Assembly: GCA_014706295.1 (NCBI GenBank)
Contig: JACSVZ010000016.1
Span: 6,553,168 to 6,617,167 of the forward strand
Length of the DNA: 64,000 nt
Reading direction: 5' to 3'
Source of the DNA: Lycocorax pyrrhopterus obiensis
Taxonomy: Eukaryota; Chordata; Aves; Passeriformes; Paradisaeidae
In this document: piece by piece, positions 61,401 through 64,000 of the stretch
Layout of the letters: each line of letters opens with the position of its first letter
Position numbering within the stretch: position 1 is the stretch's first letter
Program-made: the position numbers and the translations under genes
The notes under the pieces: model-generated
The model's database searches: none
Told to the model about the DNA's origin: nothing
Seen by the model: only the letters and a program-made list of their open reading frames with translations

Positions 61401-64000
61401 TTGTTTGCTTTTGATATTCTTTGTTTTACTTGTGCTCACAATGTAATGATGCAGTTGCTCTGTTCCAGCTGTGATTTCTGCAGTCTCTTGCTGAGAACAT
61501 CACCTAGAATCTCTCAAAACCAAACCTGAGAGTTTTTGGTAGTGGCTGCCAGTTCCTGCATCCTGTTTCCTAATAATTTAGTTGCACTGTGATTGAACTA
61601 GCAACAACCTGAAACTGTGATGGACAAAAAGATAATCACTAGTCTGAGAATCAAGTGAAGAACTGGTGAATAACAAAGTAAGTTCTGTTGCCAATACACA
61701 AAGTTATGGCTGTGTTTGCCACTGATTTTCAGGTACAGTCTCAAACCTGCCCCAGCAGCAAGGGAATCAGCGGAGAAATAATGTCCAGGTAACACAGATG
61801 ATAGGGGTTTCAGCTGAGGGATGACACTGCATGAAAGGTAAAGAACTTTGCAAGATTTATATCTTTAGCTCCTAGTGGATGCTGCACTGTTTGGCTGGGT
61901 GTTTGTGTCATATTTTCATGGGGTAGCTTTAGTAAGTGCATTTGTAATTGTCTATAATTTTGGGATTGAACTGCATTAGAGAATTAAATTCATGTCTGCT
62001 GCTGCACCTTCAGTATTAGTGTTCTATTACTTTGCTAAAAAAGCCTAATAATGCTTTTAGGGAATAAGCTGTGATATAATCATGCATTCAAGGACCACTT
62101 AGCTCCTTTTGATGGGGAGGGAAGAAGTGAAGCTGGTTTGAGTCAGGCTATGGAATAGTTATTTCTCTGTATTTTGCTAAGAGTCCTGGTTGCATGCAGA
62201 GGAATAGTGATTGATGGGTACCAGATCCCATTTCCTGTCCTTGCACTCTGCTTTATGGTTATGTGAGGCTGCTGAGAAGAATAATTTTTTGATGGCCAAC
62301 GCCTCGAGTAGAGCTCTGTTCAGAGGCAATGAGCTGGTCAGCTGAGTACTGGCTCTTGGGAGCAGGTAGGTGCCACTTACATGGCCAGGCAGGTTATCCC
62401 CATCTCAGCTAACTGGGGGTGTTGTACTGGGTTTCTTTTATGTTTGTTTTTATGAAGCCATGTCATTAAGGAAGGGCACAGTTATTCTGAAGCACTGCCA
62501 TGAGAGAGTGCTACTGGAGTCAGGGTTAAAATAAGAAAATTAAAAAGGAGAGCTAAAGAAAAAAGATTTTTCTGATATAATCTAGATTCCTCTGCTTTAA
62601 ACACAGAATCAAATTCCAAGTATCTGCCATATAGAAATTTCTAGGTAGCTTAAAAATAGTTAGAGTTTTATGTAGAAGAGCACAGTGAGTATTGATAACC
62701 ATTTTGAAGACCTCATACTGTACTTTTGTTTGTAGTGAGATCTTACTCTCCTGAGCTGAGCCAAGGGCAGCTCTCCAGCAGCACCTCCGAGGTGTCCAGC
62801 TGCGGGTGGGGGCTCTGCCTCTGGCGTCTGGCTGGCTTTAGTCTCAGTTCAAGCCCTCTGGGATCACTGCAGAAATGATTTCTGGTCCTCAGGGCCTGCC
62901 TGTTTCACTCATTACATGGCTCTTAATTGCACACTCACTCCTTGCTGATGCAGATGTGATTTGTGCATGTGTGCAGACACTGGCTGCATTAGCAAGTGCT
63001 GCTGTCAGTTAGATCCTTTGCTGGAGGGACATTGCTTCTGCAGAACTTGAACAAAGTTGTCAGTGGACCTTTTGGTTAGTGTTGAAAGAGAGGAGAGGGG
63101 AGAAATCTTAGTGTGTTACAGTAACTTTTTGAGTTGGAGGAAATTGATTCTATGCATACCTGGATTTTTCATGTTGTTGGCTCATGGCTCTTCCTCGATT
63201 CCTTGGGTTTGGCACATCACCAATATGGTGGTACTACTTTTGTTAATAAAATAGTTTTTTCTCACTAAAGGGTGGTAAATATTAAGGCTTTCTTAGTTAA
63301 ATAATTTGGGCAAATTTTTCATTCCAGCATGAGTGAGGGGGGCTGATATTGTGTGGGAATTTTTTTAAGAGCAGCCTGGCTTTGTGTTCTGTCAATGAAC
63401 AATCTAAAAGAACAACTGTTGACCCTTGTTTTCCAAATAGAGCATGGCAGCTTACCTATTGATGTGTGAGTTATGGAAGAGGGAATAATTGCCAGGAATA
63501 TGAAAAGCTGTTGGGGGGTAAGGAGTCCAAGCCACCACCACCAGCGGATTTGTGCTTACCCCAAACCAGGGGAAAACTGACTCTTCTTCATGTGTTTGAG
63601 CTATTAAAGTCAATAGAGCTTTAGAGTTTGGGCATTTTTGCACATGAAAACTTGTCCAAATGATTTACTTAAAGGACTCCTGCTCTGAAATGCCTTTCAG
63701 ATGATAAAGTTTTTTGGGTTTTGTTTTGCTGTGACTGACTTTGCTGTTGTGGTGGGCATTGCTGTTGGTGCGAGGTTTGGAACGTGGTCGTGCTGTACGC
63801 ACAGACCTGCTGCTGTGGCATGGGAAGGATGTGTGCAGTCAAACTGACTTCATGAAGGAGTGCCCACAGACAGAAATAAAGCAATGATTGGTTTGTACCT
63901 CTAGCCCAGAAATGTCTGTGCATCATGCAGAAAGAAAATAAAATCTTAGAGAAATGATATTATTGGAGAGAAAGGCTGTGGCTTCTTCCCTGAGCTATGC
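52492..64000 (+). other. Putative first intron, 3' part in the window
   Basis: AT-leaning DNA with many poly-T and poly-A runs, including an A run near 59347 and T runs near 60390 and 60897. No open frame exceeds about 104 codons, and none has a recognisable domain or convincing exon borders. A GC-richer patch lies near 62.75-62.85 kb. The only named structure is the 21-bp tandem repeat near 57.1 kb. The window ends without a visible second exon. Confidence 0.5.
57113..57234. repeat. 21-bp tandem repeat with a detached copy
   Basis: The unit GTGTTTGGATTTCAATTACWG occurs at 57113-57133 (first base A) and 57134-57154. A partial third copy, GTGTTTGGGAATTGAAA, is at 57155-57171. A fourth, shortened copy, GTGTTTGATTTCAATACTAG, lies at 57215-57234 after 43 unrelated bases. 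This suggests a small duplicated cluster followed by interruption. No function is apparent. Confidence 0.8.

Overview
The window looks like nuclear DNA from a bird, most likely a passerine. Two retroposons support this. The first is a CR1 LINE 3' end (about 17.9-18.17 kb) that finishes in the typical ATTCTGTG-type 8-bp tail repeat. The second is a tRNA-Ile-derived SINE with a CR1-type tail (about 52.37-52.49 kb), which matches my recollection of TguSINE1, known from songbirds. Base composition is otherwise AT-leaning and CpG-poor, with one sharp CpG island. There are no bacterial-type operons and no long open frames outside GC-rich patches.

Layout. From 1 to about 29.0 kb is non-coding DNA upstream of a promoter. 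It holds a 56-bp minisatellite (7.23-7.51 kb), a short 16-bp tandem repeat (3.23 kb), a doubtful decayed CR1 tail (4.34 kb), the clear CR1 3' end, and several GC-richer patches that show no recognisable exon. From about 29.04 to 29.39 kb is a pyrimidine-rich tract that leads into a CpG island (about 29.29-30.18 kb). Inside the island, on the + strand, is a plausible first coding exon (29638-29726). It encodes a short arginine/cysteine-rich start followed by a leucine-rich hydrophobic segment, which fits a signal peptide, and it ends at a good splice-donor match. I could not identify the gene from 29 complete codons. The rest of the window, 29.73-64 kb, is best read as its first intron, with exon 2 beyond the window. 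No convincing second exon was found.

The putative intron holds the tRNA-Ile SINE, a pair of similar sequences 2.87 kb apart (33.30-33.41 and 36.17-36.28 kb) that I cannot assign to a repeat family, a 23-bp near-perfect palindrome (31.73 kb), a 21-bp tandem repeat with a nearby echo (57.11-57.23 kb), and low-complexity G/T- and A/C-rich stretches.

I found no tRNA gene, rRNA, CRISPR array, complete transposon or complete gene. I see no evidence of a new multi-gene system here. The most useful leads are the unidentified CpG-island gene, the unassigned repeat pair, the internally deleted SINE and the minisatellite.
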